Shown here piece after piece: positions 11,190 to 23,335 of a stretch of 64,000 nt of DNA. Below the pieces are notes generated by a model. It was given only the letters and a program-made list of their open reading frames with translations. It ran no database searches and was not told where the DNA came from. Source of the DNA: Congeria kusceri (taxonomy: Eukaryota; Mollusca; Bivalvia; Myida; Dreissenidae); assembly GCA_027627225.1 (NCBI GenBank), contig CM051025.1, positions 57,877,681 through 57,941,680 of the forward strand, given 5' to 3'. Made by a program: the position numbers and the translations under genes. Each line of letters begins with the position of its first letter. The first letter of the stretch is position 1.

Positions 11190-12057
11190 TTGGGGTATGT
11201 CGTTTGGCGGGCGGGCGGGGTGGCAGCGTCAACTTTTCGTTTCCGTTCTCTCGTTTTAGCTATTGTAATAAAACTTCATACATAGATACCTTATATCTAG
11301 ACTTTGCTTGGGATTGCATATGGGTGGGTTGGGTCAAGATCAAGGTCACTGTTACTTAAAAACAGTTTCTGCTCAATAACTTGAGAATGCATCAAGATAT
11401 TTTAATGAAACTTCATACATAGATACCTTACATTGAGACCTCTCTTGGGATTGCATATTGGGTGGGTGGGGTCAAGGTCACCATTTCTAAAAATAGAAAA
11501 TCGATTTCCGCTTAATAACTTTAGAACGCATTGAGATATTTTAATGAAACTTTATGCATATATACCTTATTTCGAGACCTTGCTTGGGATTGTTTATGGG
11601 GTGGATGGGGTCAAGGACACTTTTCCTAAAAATAGATAAACGGTTTCCGCTCGATAACTTGAGAATGCATTGAGATATTTTAATGAAATTTATTACAGAG
11701 ATACCTTATATGAAGACCTGGCTTGGGATTGCATATGGAGTGGTTGGGGTCAAGGTCAAGGTCACCGTTACTAAAACTAGAAAAACGATGACCGATAAAT
11801 AACTTGAGAACGCATTGATATATTCTATTGAAACTTAATACATAGATACCTTATATCGAGACCTGCCTTGGGATTGCATAGGGGGTGGTTTGGATTAATG
11901 TGACGGTTTCTAAAAATAGGAAATGGTTTCCGCTCAATAACTTGATTACTCGTTGAGATATTTCAATGAAACTTAATACAAAGATATCTTATATTGAGAC
12001 CTTGCTTAGGATTGCATATGTGGTGGGTGTTGTCAAGGTCACCATTACTAAAGATCA
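11190..12057 (+). repeat. Tandem array of ~140-bp monomers, six copies
   Basis: Each monomer carries AATGAAACTT(C/A)ATACA(T/A)AGATACCTTA, a GGGATTGCATA block, GGGGTCAAGGTCACC and CTCAATAACTTGAGAA. Copies start near 11265, 11400, 11540, 11678, 11825 and 11962. A seventh diverged monomer at about 12975–13105 is separated from these by an inserted element. Confidence 0.85.
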
Positions 12058-12963
12058 GGGATCATATTTCTCTGGAAAGTCAATCGGACCTGAGGTCCGC
12101 CCATCACAGTAATGATTTATCCGAATATTGTGTATCCGAAAATGGAGCATGGCCGAACATGTGTATTTTAAAGTATTAATATTATCTTTAGAGTTTCCAT
12201 GACTCAAACTTCAATAATTGATCATTTCTGTGTATTTTGTAAGTTTTAACTTCACAAATATTTAAAGATAATGCAATTTTATAAGTACAATAAAACGTCC
12301 ACTCTGTATCCGAATTATGTATATACAAAAAATAAGGTATATCCGAAATTTTATATTTTCATTATTAATATAAACTACTAAGTTTCCATACCTTAATCTT
12401 CAACAAAATTTTAATTTCTATGTCTGTTTTACGACTTTTGCTGAACTAAAGTTAAAAAAGAATGTAATACAATGTGGTCACTTTGTAATTAATCACATGA
12501 CGTCATGAACGTCAATTAAACCAACTAACGAATAAACTAATTGTATTGAACTATGTTTTTACCACGATGTTCAGATAGATTTAATATTGATTTTTTATAT
12601 CATTATGAATGCAGCACAGTACATAAAAATATTATGCACGAGGATTACATTATGAATGAAAAAGTCTATTTAGAAACCAGACACGATTTTATCGTGAAGT
12701 ACAGACCGATCGGTGTCAGTAATATAACAAAAGTGACACGATTGGGGTAATTCACGCATCACTGATCCGCCGGCGTTTCGCACCTACAGAGCATTTGGGC
12801 CATACAATGTGTGTATTGTTTATTGAAATCAGGGAATTATCACGATTTTTTTAGTGACTTTATAAATCAAGAAAACTGGTCGGACCGATTACCAGTCATT
12901 ACAATCGGTCTTTTTTAAACCTAATCGGTCTCAGACCGACACAACCGAAAATAATATGATCCC
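12058..12963. mobile_element. ~0.9-kb DNA element nested in the tandem array
   Basis: Ends are GGGATCATATT (12058–12068) and AATATGATCCC (12953–12963), a perfect 11-bp inverted pair, with further palindromes just inside (GGACCTGAGGTCCG left; CGGTCTCAGACCG right). The monomer sequence resumes immediately afterwards (CTAAAAATAGACAAACAG), which marks the insertion. A 65-codon open frame at 12553–12750 is not recognised and is probably fortuitous. Confidence 0.65.
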
Positions 12964-12974
12964 GGCTAAAAATA

Positions 12975-13105
12975 GACAAACAGTTTCTGCTCAATAGCTT
13001 GAGAACACATTGACACATGTTAATGAAATTTCTAGACCTCGCTTGGGATTACATACTGTGTTAATGGGGTGATGGTCAAGGTCACCGTTACTAAAAATTG
13101 TGTCT
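12975..13105 (+). repeat. Seventh monomer of the ~140-bp array
   Basis: CTCAATAGCTTGAGAACACA, TTAATGAAATTT, CTCGCTTGGGATTACATA and GGTCAAGGTCACCGTTACTAAAAAT match the array at 11190–12057. Confidence 0.7.
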
Positions 13106-13291
13106 TTGTGCTATCTAATGCATTTCGTTCGAAAAATTTAGTTATCGTGGAATTTACTGTTTTCTCGTCTTGTTGATATTTTGAGGTCGAAATTTGTTTT
13201 CATGCTTTGTTTTTAGAATGTTCATCTAATTAATAAAACTTTATACAGAAATGAAGTCTACAAATAATACAAATATATACTATTTGTGCAG

Positions 13292-13358
13292 ATTGAGCAA
13301 GTTAGCAGGCCACAAGCTTACTGATCAAAACCCAGATATAGCTGACCTCAGTGATCTC
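13292..13358 (+). pseudogene. Truncated exon 8 of a MIEAP-like paralog
   Basis: After a TTGTGCAG acceptor the next ~67 bases match exon 8 of gene A (15898–15963) almost base for base, giving LSKLAGHKLTDQNPDIADLS. Homology then stops abruptly at …GTGATC where a composite repeat begins. Thus it is an exon relic cut by a repeat or left at a duplication breakpoint. Confidence 0.8.
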
Positions 13359-13359
13359 T

Positions 13360-13995
13360 TGTTTTTGCTTACCAGAGCATAGAGTGCTCAAGGTTGAGCT
13401 GTTGTGGTCCGTCACCGTCCGGCGTCAGTCGTCTATTGTTCGTTGTTCGTCGCAAACAAATGACTCCAAACAACTTCTCTGAAACCACTTCGGGGATATT
13501 AACCAAACTTGACAGGAATGTTCCTGGGGTGGTCCTTTACCAAATGCCTTCATTTCAAAGGAGTATCTGGAAACATCTGGTTGCCAAGACAACCGAAAGC
13601 TTACAAAAACTTGTAACTTAAAAGATCTTCTTGTGTCAGAAACCCCTGCTTCTTCTTTACTTCGGAGTTTACATACAAGCAGCCAAAGGTGAAGTACGTT
13701 TGAAGTCCTATCCAAAATATGCAAATCAGGGCTTCATGTGTACTCCAACAGAAGTGCATTTGAAGTCTCCCACAGAAGCACATTATAAGTCCCACTCAGA
13801 AGCGCATTTGAAATCTTTTATAAAATAAGAAAATTTTGCTTGAACATACTCCCAGGGCATTTGAAGTCCTGTCCAAAATGTGCAAATTTGTGCTTCAAAC
13901 GTACTCTCACAGAAGCGACCTTAACACCACGTCTAAAATATTCAAATTAATGCGTTAAATGTACTCCCACAGAAGTACATTTGAAGTTCCATCCC
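13360..13995 (+). repeat. Composite repeat with internal short units
   Basis: It begins with a head of the GAGCTG…GTCCGTCACCGTCCGGCGTCAG type and ends with repeats of GAAG(T/C)(A/G)CATTTGAAGTC(C) and TCCAAAATATGCAAAT spaced 40–80 bp. The three or four overlapping open frames on both strands between 13394 and 13828 all lie in it and are not genes. A diverged piece of the unit also appears at 14470–14515. Confidence 0.65.
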
Positions 13996-13999
13996 TGAA

Positions 14000-15180
14000 G
14001 TAAATGCTAGATGCTGTGAATGTGAATTCAGCCTTACCCCTCCCACACCCCATTCCCCTTCCAATGTTAAAGGACTGTTAAAGCTCTTTTTATGTTAAAT
14101 TGTACAATTTTTAAGAACAACGCATGTGTTCATGATAAGTTCTTGAATGACAATTCTTCAGATTTTGAGGAACACACTATTATTAAATTGTTCTGGAGTA
14201 TTTTCAGAGCATTTCAAATACAACAGTTGTAACTACATGTACCAGTATGCTCATGAACATTTCAAGAAACGATCAGTTCCTGATAAATTTTCCAGTTTAA
14301 CATTTCTTACAATGCGCTTTAATTAATTTAAGCAATTGATGATGATTTTCATACCAGTAATCCATCCCGTTGCCAATTTTTAAAATAGATCAATCAGAAA
14401 CAATGTATTTGAACGCTGTATGAAAACTTCCTGAGAAAAATTCATGTATGTTTGCATGCCTATGTTTCTAAGGTACCTTTGAAGTGCTCCCCCCTGCTTC
14501 TGTGGAAGCTTTCGGAGCTAAAAGCACCACAACTACAAACCTCTATATCTGTGTCAAAGCAGTATGCATGGTTATTAATCACTTTTAGTAATAGTGATAG
14601 CTCTAGAAATGTTTGTGTGCATAACTTTATACAAAAGTCTTTTCAGATATTATTTACAGTATAGACAGTATTTTGTAAACCAGAACATCATCTATTGACA
14701 TGCATACATGACCTGCCAACTGTCTGTTCATGTTTTAGATTTATGATGGTATTACAATTTTTGTGATCTCTAAATTTTTCTGTCTGTAATTTTTTTATTA
14801 CGAACTGCATGTATTTTAATTATTTACTATCCATTTTCAAATTAGCCAAAATACCATACTAACTACTCACAAATATCAATGTATTTATTTGCAAGTGGAA
14901 TCATCCATCAATGCATAAATGTAGATGCTTTTTAAACACTTTTGCATTAAGCAGTGTTCAATTATGTTTTATATGACATCTCTATCCATACATTTTAATA
15001 GCTTTGGCAGCAGATTTTAACTGTACAAATATAGGCATTGCCATTTGGAAATTAAAAATATGTTGTTGTCCTAAAATTCTAGTGTATAACTCTTTTTGTT
15101 ATTATTTGGAACATAATTATGAAATAAACATAGTATCCTTTTTGTATACCTGTATACTGTTAAATGTTTAATGTTCACAG
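14000..15180. other. Non-coding stretch before gene A exon 7
   Basis: AT-rich and without recognised exons. It ends in TTTAATGTTCACAG, the acceptor of the exon at 15181. I looked here for the 126-nt exon found in B and C and did not find it. Confidence 0.45.
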
Positions 15181-15465
15181 ACTTGAGCAAGCTAAAAAAG
15201 AAATCATGCAATTAAATCAACAGTATAATGGACTAGAAGAGGAAAAACGTCAGCTTGAAACTAGATGTACGCTCATCAACACAGACCTTCAGAAACAAAT
15301 CAAAACTAATGAAGATTTATTACAAACTAGAAATGACAATATTCTAAAATTGGACAGTACAGTAAAAAAGTATGCACAAGTCATTGAAGAGAATGAGAGA
15401 ACAATCCAGACACTGACAGTTGAACTGGAGAACCGTAACAGATAGCTTACTGATTTGAAAAATAG
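15181..15465 (+). CDS. Gene A exon 7, coiled coil with in-frame TAG
   Basis: Acceptor TTCACAG, donor GTATAT; 285 nt, phase 2 to phase 2. It encodes LEQAKKEIMQLNQQYNGLEE… with continuous heptad-like spacing to …ENRNR, then TAG at 15443, then LTDLKNR before the donor. The in-frame sequence continues to look coding after the stop and ends in the same KNR as copies B and D. Confidence 0.75.
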
Positions 15466-18400
15466 GTATATATAAGTAATGTAATTACACTTAATAACAT
15501 CATACAGTAGTAAAATAATGTATCTCAGAATGTAATCTTTTTTTTTTATTTTCACATTTTGTTTTTATCATTGTGTCAGAAAGTCTTTTTCTGCATTTAA
15601 TCTCTGATGAATATGAAAGGAACAATTCTTCTACATGTGACTACTGTATTGGACATGAATGTGCAAAAGTCTGAATATTGCTAACAACAACTATTATTTA
15701 TACTTAATATCCTTGTAATTTATGTTCCCCAAACATACTTTTTGTGTTGTCTTTTTACGAAAAATATTATGTACAGTGGTTTATTTTATTTTAAGTGGAA
15801 GTAATTTGTAAGCAAGTTTTTTATTAATTATCACATATCAATGTTATTGCAAACATAATGCAGAAATAAAACTTTTAGCAGCATTCTCTTCTTGCAGATT
15901 TAGTAAGTTGGCAGGCCACAAGCTTACTGATCAAAACCCAGATATAGCTGACCTCAGTGATCGTAACAGAGCCATGAAGTTGTCTGAGAAGTTTGGGGCG
16001 TTGTATGATGACACATGGACTGATGCTTTTGAACACCTGACAGGTAACTGGAAGCTGAAACCAAACGATGCCATACAGTTTCTTTTGGATCGATTAAAGG
16101 TAAAATTTATTGCTTAGTTTTTGACATGGTTTTTATTAAACAAATGTGATTGTTTGCCATTAAAAAAGTTAAGTAAACAGTCATTTAAATTTGGAATTTT
16201 AGTCAAAACAGAATATGGCGTACATTATGAGTAATTGTCTGGGAAGCGTTCAATATTTAAAATAACAGTACATAATCAGTTACTGAAATATATATATATT
16301 GGTAGTTAACTAATTTTAATCCTGTCTACTATAAGATTGACCAAGAACTATTAAATATATGACAGGAATATGAAGCTTTCACGCAAAATACTATTTTAGC
16401 TCTTTTTTGTACAGTGGACCGCAACCAAAATAAATATTAGGGGCTCCCTACAAAACCCACAGAACTTTGTTTCAATATTTGACATTTGTTCCAATGATTT
16501 TTTTTTGTGGAGATTTTTTACTTGCTATATGTTTGGTTTTATATGCAAATTGTAAACTTATTTTTATTAAAAATAGCAATTCCAGTGAAAACATATATCT
16601 AGGGCTTAACGCGAAACTAGTGTAAGTGCATTTTGTGAAATTTTACAGGAGAAGCAAAAAACTGTATTATTTCACCAAAACAATACTTTGCATAAGAAAC
16701 TCTTGATTAGAAACCCAATATAAAATGTGTCACTACCACGTATTTCTGTTTTATGTATATCAATAAAATGAAAAGAGATATTTGCATAAATGTTACTTAG
16801 AACAGGTTCAGCTGAAAATTCAGTAAAAATGTCAAAACCATTTAATGCGAAAGAAGTGTAAGTGCAATATTTACTAAATAAACTTACAGTTAATACAACC
16901 GTATTTGACATACTTGATAGTACAATGTAATTGTCCTTTAAAATATTGTTTCCCATCATGAAACAAATGTAAATTCCACTTTTTACACAAAATACATGGG
17001 AAACAGAATTCTTTTTTTGCAAATTTCTTGTATTGTACAAGTACATGAATTTTGTACAAGAACACATTTTGCTCTGTGCAATTTTAGCTACTTAAAGTAT
17101 ATTTAATTAATCTGTATCTCAAAATAAATAAACAAAAATAGAAGTTTGACAGAAGTTTTAAAATATTTTCCTAAACAAAGAATGTGCAACATACGACTCT
17201 TTTGGTGAACAAAATTACTTAGAAAATATACACATTACTTTTAAATGATGCAACTATATTCTAATTTTTTTTATCAAATATCTACTTACTATTGATTTAT
17301 TACCGGTATATGTGTTGGGTTTTAACAGTAAAGACATCCATGATAAGCTGTTTGATATTTAATGTAAGTTTAAACTTAAAATCATAATCCAACCGTGACC
17401 ATTGAAAATAAATTTATTCCTGAGCAGAAGGTAGTGACACTTAGTTTGCCCCAAAATTGGTAAAATTAAGGCATTGTTGGTTTTCTTAATTTAAATGTAC
17501 ACCATTAGTAACCTAACAGTGCTGCACATAGTAGTTCTTAAGAAATTATTCATATTCAGTAACATGGTCTGATTTAAGTTGATTTAATAGCACTATAATC
17601 AAATTCAACATCCAAATTTTTGCTTTTCAGGCAGCATGTCATATTGTTTTTACATATAGAACTTAGAATTGAATAAATCCAGATCAAATGTATATTCTTA
17701 TTTGACAATAGTGCTAATTGAGGAATGTTAACGTAAAAAAGTATTTTATTATCGTTTGATTTTTAATGTCAATAGATAGACCAGTTAAATAAAAATTCAC
17801 ACTTTTTGCTAGTAAAAACTGTATGATAAACTACTTGTTCAAACATTTTTGGCATGGGAATTCGACAAACTGATTTAGTGTTGCATTGAATAGCAATTTA
17901 TGTACATTGAAATCTTCAATAAAAAATAAAAGACAAATTGTCTGAAGTCATTTTTTATATATAAATGTCAAATTAGTACTAAAATGTTGGGCAATAACAT
18001 GATACTGTGACTGGGGTATTAGGGTGTTTGGCACTTTATTAATAATTTAAAGCATAGTTTCACTGAGAATTGTTTATGATACTGTCACTTTTTTTCTATT
18101 GATTAATGTTGTAAGTGAGTGAAAGATTTTGCAAATTAAAAATAATTAACCAAAACAATTGCATTTTAACATAAAACTGGTGTAAGTAACGTTTGGTCAT
18201 TAACAGGAACCATGAAAATGTCTTATCACAGTTTTTCTTTTACTGTATCTGATAGTGTGCATTCATTATATTGTAAAGAGTATTTGGTAGTACATAGTGT
18301 TGTCTCATTAAACTTGAAAACATAAGGAACACTCTTTTATTTGAAGTTGGACAAGACATCAAATATAGAATGGATATGAAATATTTATTTTTTTTCACCT

Positions 18401-20173
18401 AAAACTGTGTATTTTGTTTTTTTTCACATAAAACGGTGTATTTTGGTGTTGTTACGAGTATGTTTGTTATATTCTGTAAATATTATGGTGTTTTTGCAAT
18501 ATCCATAACACTTTCAGTAAATCTGATTGTGTCTATGATCGTTTTTATTATATGTAAAAAAAACTGTGTTCATGCATGCATGGACACAGTTCGATGTTTT
18601 TGTGAAAATTTTGTTAATGCATACAAGTTAACAGATTTGTAGTAAAATATATTTCACTGATGCAATTATATATGCAGGTTTATATTGCAGTAATAACTCT
18701 GCAAAATTTTAAATTGCAAATGTTTGACTGCATATTAAACATTGGTATAATAAAATAATTTATTCTATGTTTGATGTCTTATTCGAACTTCACATAATAG
18801 TGTGTTTAAGGGAACATAAAAACAATTCAATTGAACTGTGTCCATGTATTGAAGTCACATAGATCAGATTATTTTATTAAATTGAAATTTTTACAAGTAA
18901 TAATTTTATAGTAGATGGACTATATTTTCCTACACAATTATGCAAAAAAAAAAGAGTTTTTGACAGAAATGTCAAACCAGTTTTGCATTCACCACTCGAT
19001 AAGTGGTTCATCTCTTAAAATTTATGCATGGCGTTTTCAAAAATATTTAGCCGGTCTTTCTTAGGTCGGTGAAACGGGGCCATCATTACTATGCTGCTTT
19101 GTGCTTTGATGAAACGATCAATTAAATGCGTATTTGAGTGAAAATTTGATGCAGTTAATAGAATTAGTTTACAATTCAGGACTGTTGGGATCTATGTAAA
19201 ACTACAGCAGATACATGGATGACCTCAATACAACAAGTTTTCCTTCAACCCATTCAAGAAACAGCTGCTATGAGTGTAAGTGCTTCATACGTGTGCAACA
19301 TATCATTCATTGCAGAAATATGGACTCCTGAGGAAATCACTGGGCCTTCACTAAATGATTAATTATTAAGCACTGACTGAACATATTTAATATATATAAT
19401 TGTTTTAATATAATTGCAATATCTGACAACCTTGTAACATTTTGTACAACTATAAGAAGCTCTATATTGTATTTCCTTAATTCTAACAATATTGACATGC
19501 CGTGAAATGTGAGCTGTTCGAGATTGCTTGCAATATCAACATTAAATAAGAACAATAGAACCAACAGTTGCGCTACAGTTCAGTATTTCCGGATCATTAA
19601 CTATTAGTCCAGCTTAAGTTGTCATGTTGTCGTTTAGAAGTTACAAGGTGTCAAACAAGGACCCCGACTTAGCTCAAAGGACCTCCGTGTTATCAGAGAT
19701 GCACGCAGACAGGTTGGGTCCGCTGTTGGAATGCTTGTTAAACAGGTATATTCTTTAAATTCCTTAGCACGAGTAACACGATGGTTACAATTGATTATTC
19801 TTAAGATAACCAGTTCATGCATCAGATAACGGTGTACAACAAGATACATTGTATTTACCTTTCATCATTTCAGCATTTTATGCTCACGTTAAAAAAGGAA
19901 CATCAGAAGCTTAATGAAGTTTGTAAACCGTACCTGGAGGGATGTGTTGACGTTTGTTGGCTGATGGTGTTAGCGGAACCTCCTCTCCATATAGATTTCT
20001 CTGTTAAAAAGGGCGAAAAGTTTGACCCCAATCGATATTCGGCGCACTCTAAATCCGGTGAAACGGTCGAGTTTCTTGTGTGGCCACCACTGTACAACGC
20101 CGCAGACGGAGGCGGTCTGCTTTCCAAGGGAACCGTTTCCACTGAGAGGAAAGTAGGAAAGGTTAAAAAATAA
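15181..20173 (+). CDS. MIEAP-like gene A, exons 7–11, with one in-frame stop
   Basis: Five exons: 15181–15465, 15898–16099, 19180–19275, 19638–19745 and 19874–20173. Their lengths (285, 202, 96, 108, 300) and phases (2, 0, 0, 0, stop) are identical to gene B. They encode a coiled coil and the whole conserved C-terminal domain, including KLTDQNPDIADLSDRNR, LYDDTWTDAFEHL and VEFLVWPPLY. In the mitochondria-eating protein family (human SPATA18) this domain follows coiled coils and the protein acts on mitochondria; the role here is inferred. The sole lesion is TAG at 15443–15445 in exon 7. The gene may be recently silenced, read through, or rescued by skipping exon 7, which preserves frame. Upstream exons 3–6 were not found. 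Confidence 0.72.
15898..16099 (+). CDS. Gene A exon 8, start of the MIEAP-like C-terminal domain
   Basis: Acceptor CTTGCAG, donor GTAAAA; 202 nt, phase 2 to phase 0. It encodes RFSKLAGHKLTDQNPDIADL, then an Arg/Lys-rich MKLSEKFGALYDDTWTDAFEHL block and DAIQFLLDRLK. About two thirds of residues match gene B exon 8. Confidence 0.82.
16100..19179. other. Gene A intron 8
   Basis: About 3.1 kb of AT-rich intron. No nested gene or known repeat recognised. Open frames on the minus strand at 16672–17067 show no family resemblance and appear fortuitous. Confidence 0.55.
19180..19275 (+). CDS. Gene A exon 9
   Basis: Acceptor ACAATTCAG, donor GTAAGT; 96 nt, phase 0 to 0. It encodes DCWDLCKTTADTWMTSIQQV followed by FLQPIQETAAMS. 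It aligns without gaps to gene B exon 9 (ECWNKSQELASEWMAALNNA), conserving the Cys-Trp, Trp-Met and PIQ positions. It has no internal ATG-initiated frame, so it is only seen by homology. Confidence 0.8.
19638..19745 (+). CDS. Gene A exon 10
   Basis: Acceptor CGTTTAG, donor GTATAT; 108 nt, phase 0 to 0. It encodes KLQGVKQGPRLSSKDLRVIR and then DARRQVGSAVGMLVKQ. The LxSKxLRxIRDARR and VKQ blocks match gene B and copy C. Confidence 0.82.
19874..20173 (+). CDS. Gene A last exon, end of the MIEAP-like domain
   Basis: Acceptor TCATTTCAG, stop TAA at 20171–20173; 300 nt exactly as in gene B. It encodes …CKPYLEGCVDVCWLMVLAEP, PPLHIDF, the VEFLVWPPLY block and GGGLLSKGTV, ending in a basic tail. An upstream in-frame ATG at 19817 lies in the intron and is not the start. 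Confidence 0.85.
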   Translation, partial: HFMLTLKKEHQKLNEVCKPYLEGCVDVCWLMVLAEPPLHIDFSVKKGEKFDPNRYSAHSKSGETVEFLVWPPLYNAADGGGLLSKGTVSTERKVGKVKK

Positions 20174-21978
20174 GAATTGGCATAATCTTGTCATTCATAT
20201 AAATGTGTTTGTTACAAGAAACATGATCCCATTTATTCATTTGTTCATTGAATAGTGTTATGTATTTAAAGTTGAATTTAACATTGTAAAATAGCCTTAG
20301 CTTTACCTTTGTTAAAATGTGTTTATGTATTTGAATACCAAGCCATCGTGCATCATACTTCTCGATTATTCTGTATTGTTAGAATTGATAAAGGAGATGT
20401 TTAAACCAACACGCAATACATGTTTTAATTTCATTTATACTGCGCATAAGAAGAAAAAAGTGTATTCATTTACAGTCCAGTTTTAATGAAATGTTGTTTA
20501 TTTTAAGTATCTAAGACTTCAAATCTGTGTTTTGGTGGCTGTCTGGGTGAGGTTTGATTGACAATATGAGTGTTTTGTATATATGTGACACTATAATGTA
20601 TATGATTTGTTTCAATATAAACTAGAGTTTGAATCGTGTATAATGGTTTTGTTGATGTTAAAGAATTTAATTTTGTTGACAGTTTTGAATTTCTGAACTA
20701 CAACATATTTCACAGTCTGTATGTTTAATAATTGTGATTGTATGCCATATTCTTTGAAATCATATTATGGTTATGCAAATTTTTCGGTTTCTTATCAACA
20801 AACAGTAACGGCAGATTTGAATTGTAATCATAAACACGTCAGTAAAACTGAGATTACCATGGCTTTTTTTCCTGTGCCGGCTTCCTTCTAGATCTCGGTG
20901 CAGAAATTAACTCTAGTCTTGACGGAATTAACATAAAGTTTTAGGCTTGTATTGTTACTTTGTTTTGAAATGGCCACGACACACTGAACTATCTATACAA
21001 GTATTGAAAAACTTAATTTCATTTTGTTTTCTTCCACAGGCCATAGGCCTTACTGTAATGAATCCAAAATGAATTTAGAGAACATTGAATAGAAATAGTG
21101 ATTTGAAGAAACTGTTACTCATCTATTAGGTATTTTACATGTTTTCTTTGCAGACCAAAAGTCGTAAGCTACTCCCCTTGCTTAGAATATGGTAAAATGA
21201 ACTACTGCATTAGTATAAATAATACACCATATAACGATTATATATTTGATCACATACTGTATCGTCTTTCAATTCACTGACAAAAATAAAAGACAAATAC
21301 AAAAAAAATTCATATTGCTTAAAAATTAACCATTCCGTTGTGTATCTAAATGGTCAATCAAGAAAGTTACGAACATCATTCTTTTTCTTCAGAACTGAAA
21401 GGACTGATATTGATAAATATGCAACCTTTACACGTAGCAACTGATGCAAATAGTCAATAAACTTTTATGCCCTGGTATTTGTTTTCTTGTTATCGTTATA
21501 TTAATATATAAGTAACACCCTACAGATAAAAAAGTTTAGGTAATACATTTCGAAACAATTGACTTTACGTAATTTTTCATAAACTGTTTATATTTACATA
21601 CATCATAAGTTTAAAAACTATCAACATCTCTTAAAATGATGACAGTCAAATGTTTAAGGAATTTTAATGCAATAGTTTGCGATGAGTCGGCCACCGTTGA
21701 AGGCTTTTAAAACAAACATAGACAACCATTTATATAATAAACGATGAGTTGTGGGTGTTCAGTTAAAACCAAGTATTGGTCGGCTTTCTACCAATTACGT
21801 GCTTAAACTGTGCAACCACAGGAACCTAGTTTAAATACTTGAAAATGTCTTCATCGCCATGAAAATATACGTTTTGAGAATAATGCTGTACTGTGTAAAA
21901 GATGCTACTGTTATGTAACGGTATCTGCAAATGTTTTTCCAGAGTACAAAGATATGCAAGTATACAATTAATATATCT
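20174..21978. other. 3' flank of gene A, no gene seen
   Basis: No exon or repeat recognised. I found no AATAAA soon after the stop; the first good one is near 21284, so the 3' end of gene A is not defined. Confidence 0.45.
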
Positions 21979-22232
21979 GCGGGCCTGTATTCATAAAGTT
22001 CTTTAGGGAATACTTAAGTAAATTCTTTAAATGTTATATATTAACTTATTACCTAAGTCGATGACTGTTTTATGTATATCTATTATCATTCAGATGGTTT
22101 GAACCAGTAAATGTTGCTAAGATGATTTATAGTGTCCCCTGTTGAAAACAGAAAACACTGGATTTCACGTGAAAAATTTGTTCTGAGAATAACTAAAGAA
22201 TACCCCTTGGACCTTTGTGAATACCAGCCCTG
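21979..22232. mobile_element. ~250-bp MITE-like element
   Basis: Left end GGGCCTGTATTCATAAAG at 21981; the right end read in reverse complement is GGGCTGGTATTCACAAAG, differing at 3 of 18 positions. The inner arms also partly pair (CTTTAGGGAATACTTAAG with CTAAAGAATACCCC). No coding capacity. Confidence 0.65.
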
Positions 22233-23335
22233 TACGTCATGCCGTTGCTAAACATAGTAAAGACAAATTAAAGGACAAACCCTCCAAACACAATCGTTTT
22301 TGTTTTGATTGCTTATAAAATAAAATCGCAGTATTGCAATTAATAATATTGGTGAAATTTAAAGTATATATTGTATGTCAATCACAAAAGTCTTTTGCTT
22401 TTGACCGATTAAATAATTATACAGTTGTACATAAATTATTAACGTCCAAGATCTTTATTGCTCTGTGTTCATATTTCTTGTATAGTAATTAAACGTTTTA
22501 CCACAGCCAATTTCATAATTGTAATGTACAGCCTTTGTCATTATTTAGCAATTTTCTATGTGAGTATAACTGCTTTAACTGTTTCATTTAAACAAATATT
22601 TATACTCATGGCAAAGTCTATGGAGATACTATAGGGGAAATCAAAGTATCGATTATGGGTACTAGATACGTTCAAAAGACATATTTATCCGCTTGGTAAG
22701 TGTAATTATGATTGGTTAAGTAAACAATGCATCGTCCAACAAAAACATCGTGTTACCAAATGTTTATATTTTGTAACGTGTATGCTGTAGATTCATTTAA
22801 ATTTTCCCGTTTAAAAAGATATTAAACTGTATTACTTTATTTCCTGATAACTATAAATGCGCATGAGGACGAATTCCCGAGTGACTTGGACTCGTACAGA
22901 CACAGCATCTGAGTGTGACTCATCTTTTATGAATTAATGTTTTGAAATATATTTGTCTCGTGCATTCCAAATTACATCAAAATGTTTAATAATGCATACC
23001 ATTTATAAAATTAGAAAGTATCAAAGGTACGAGTATTGATACAAAAAATATAAATATATTGACATTAGTGAAGCTACTTATCAACCTTCGATCTAGACGA
23101 CTTTCAATGATACAAGAATAACACCCTTCCTTATATAGTCAATAAAAATGCAGATGAGGCCAGTTTTAAACAATAACGATACAGGTCAGCCAGACGAATA
23201 CAAAAATAGACGATCGAAGCGCGTTTATAAACAGAAACTCACGAGTTCCCCCTGGTCTACTTTCATTAAATGGTTTATCCCCAACCCTTTGTCAACTAAA
23301 TTTAAACTAACTATACCATCGCACCAATGATTCAA
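22233..23335. other. Intergenic, AT-rich
   Basis: No gene recognised. A 60-codon open frame at 23148–23330 is lysine- and arginine-rich but has no family resemblance or splice context. Confidence 0.4.

Noticed and set aside
13394..13828. Four overlapping open frames, up to 99 codons
   Set aside because: All lie within a composite repeat with short direct units; no family resemblance or splice context.
16672..17067. 131-codon minus-strand open frame in gene A intron 8
   Set aside because: No recognisable family, no splice partners, and a composition typical of AT-rich non-coding DNA.
19817..19873. ATG upstream of the last exon of gene A as a start of a small independent gene
   Set aside because: The segment 19817–19873 precedes a good acceptor and has no counterpart in B or C; homology begins exactly after the AG.
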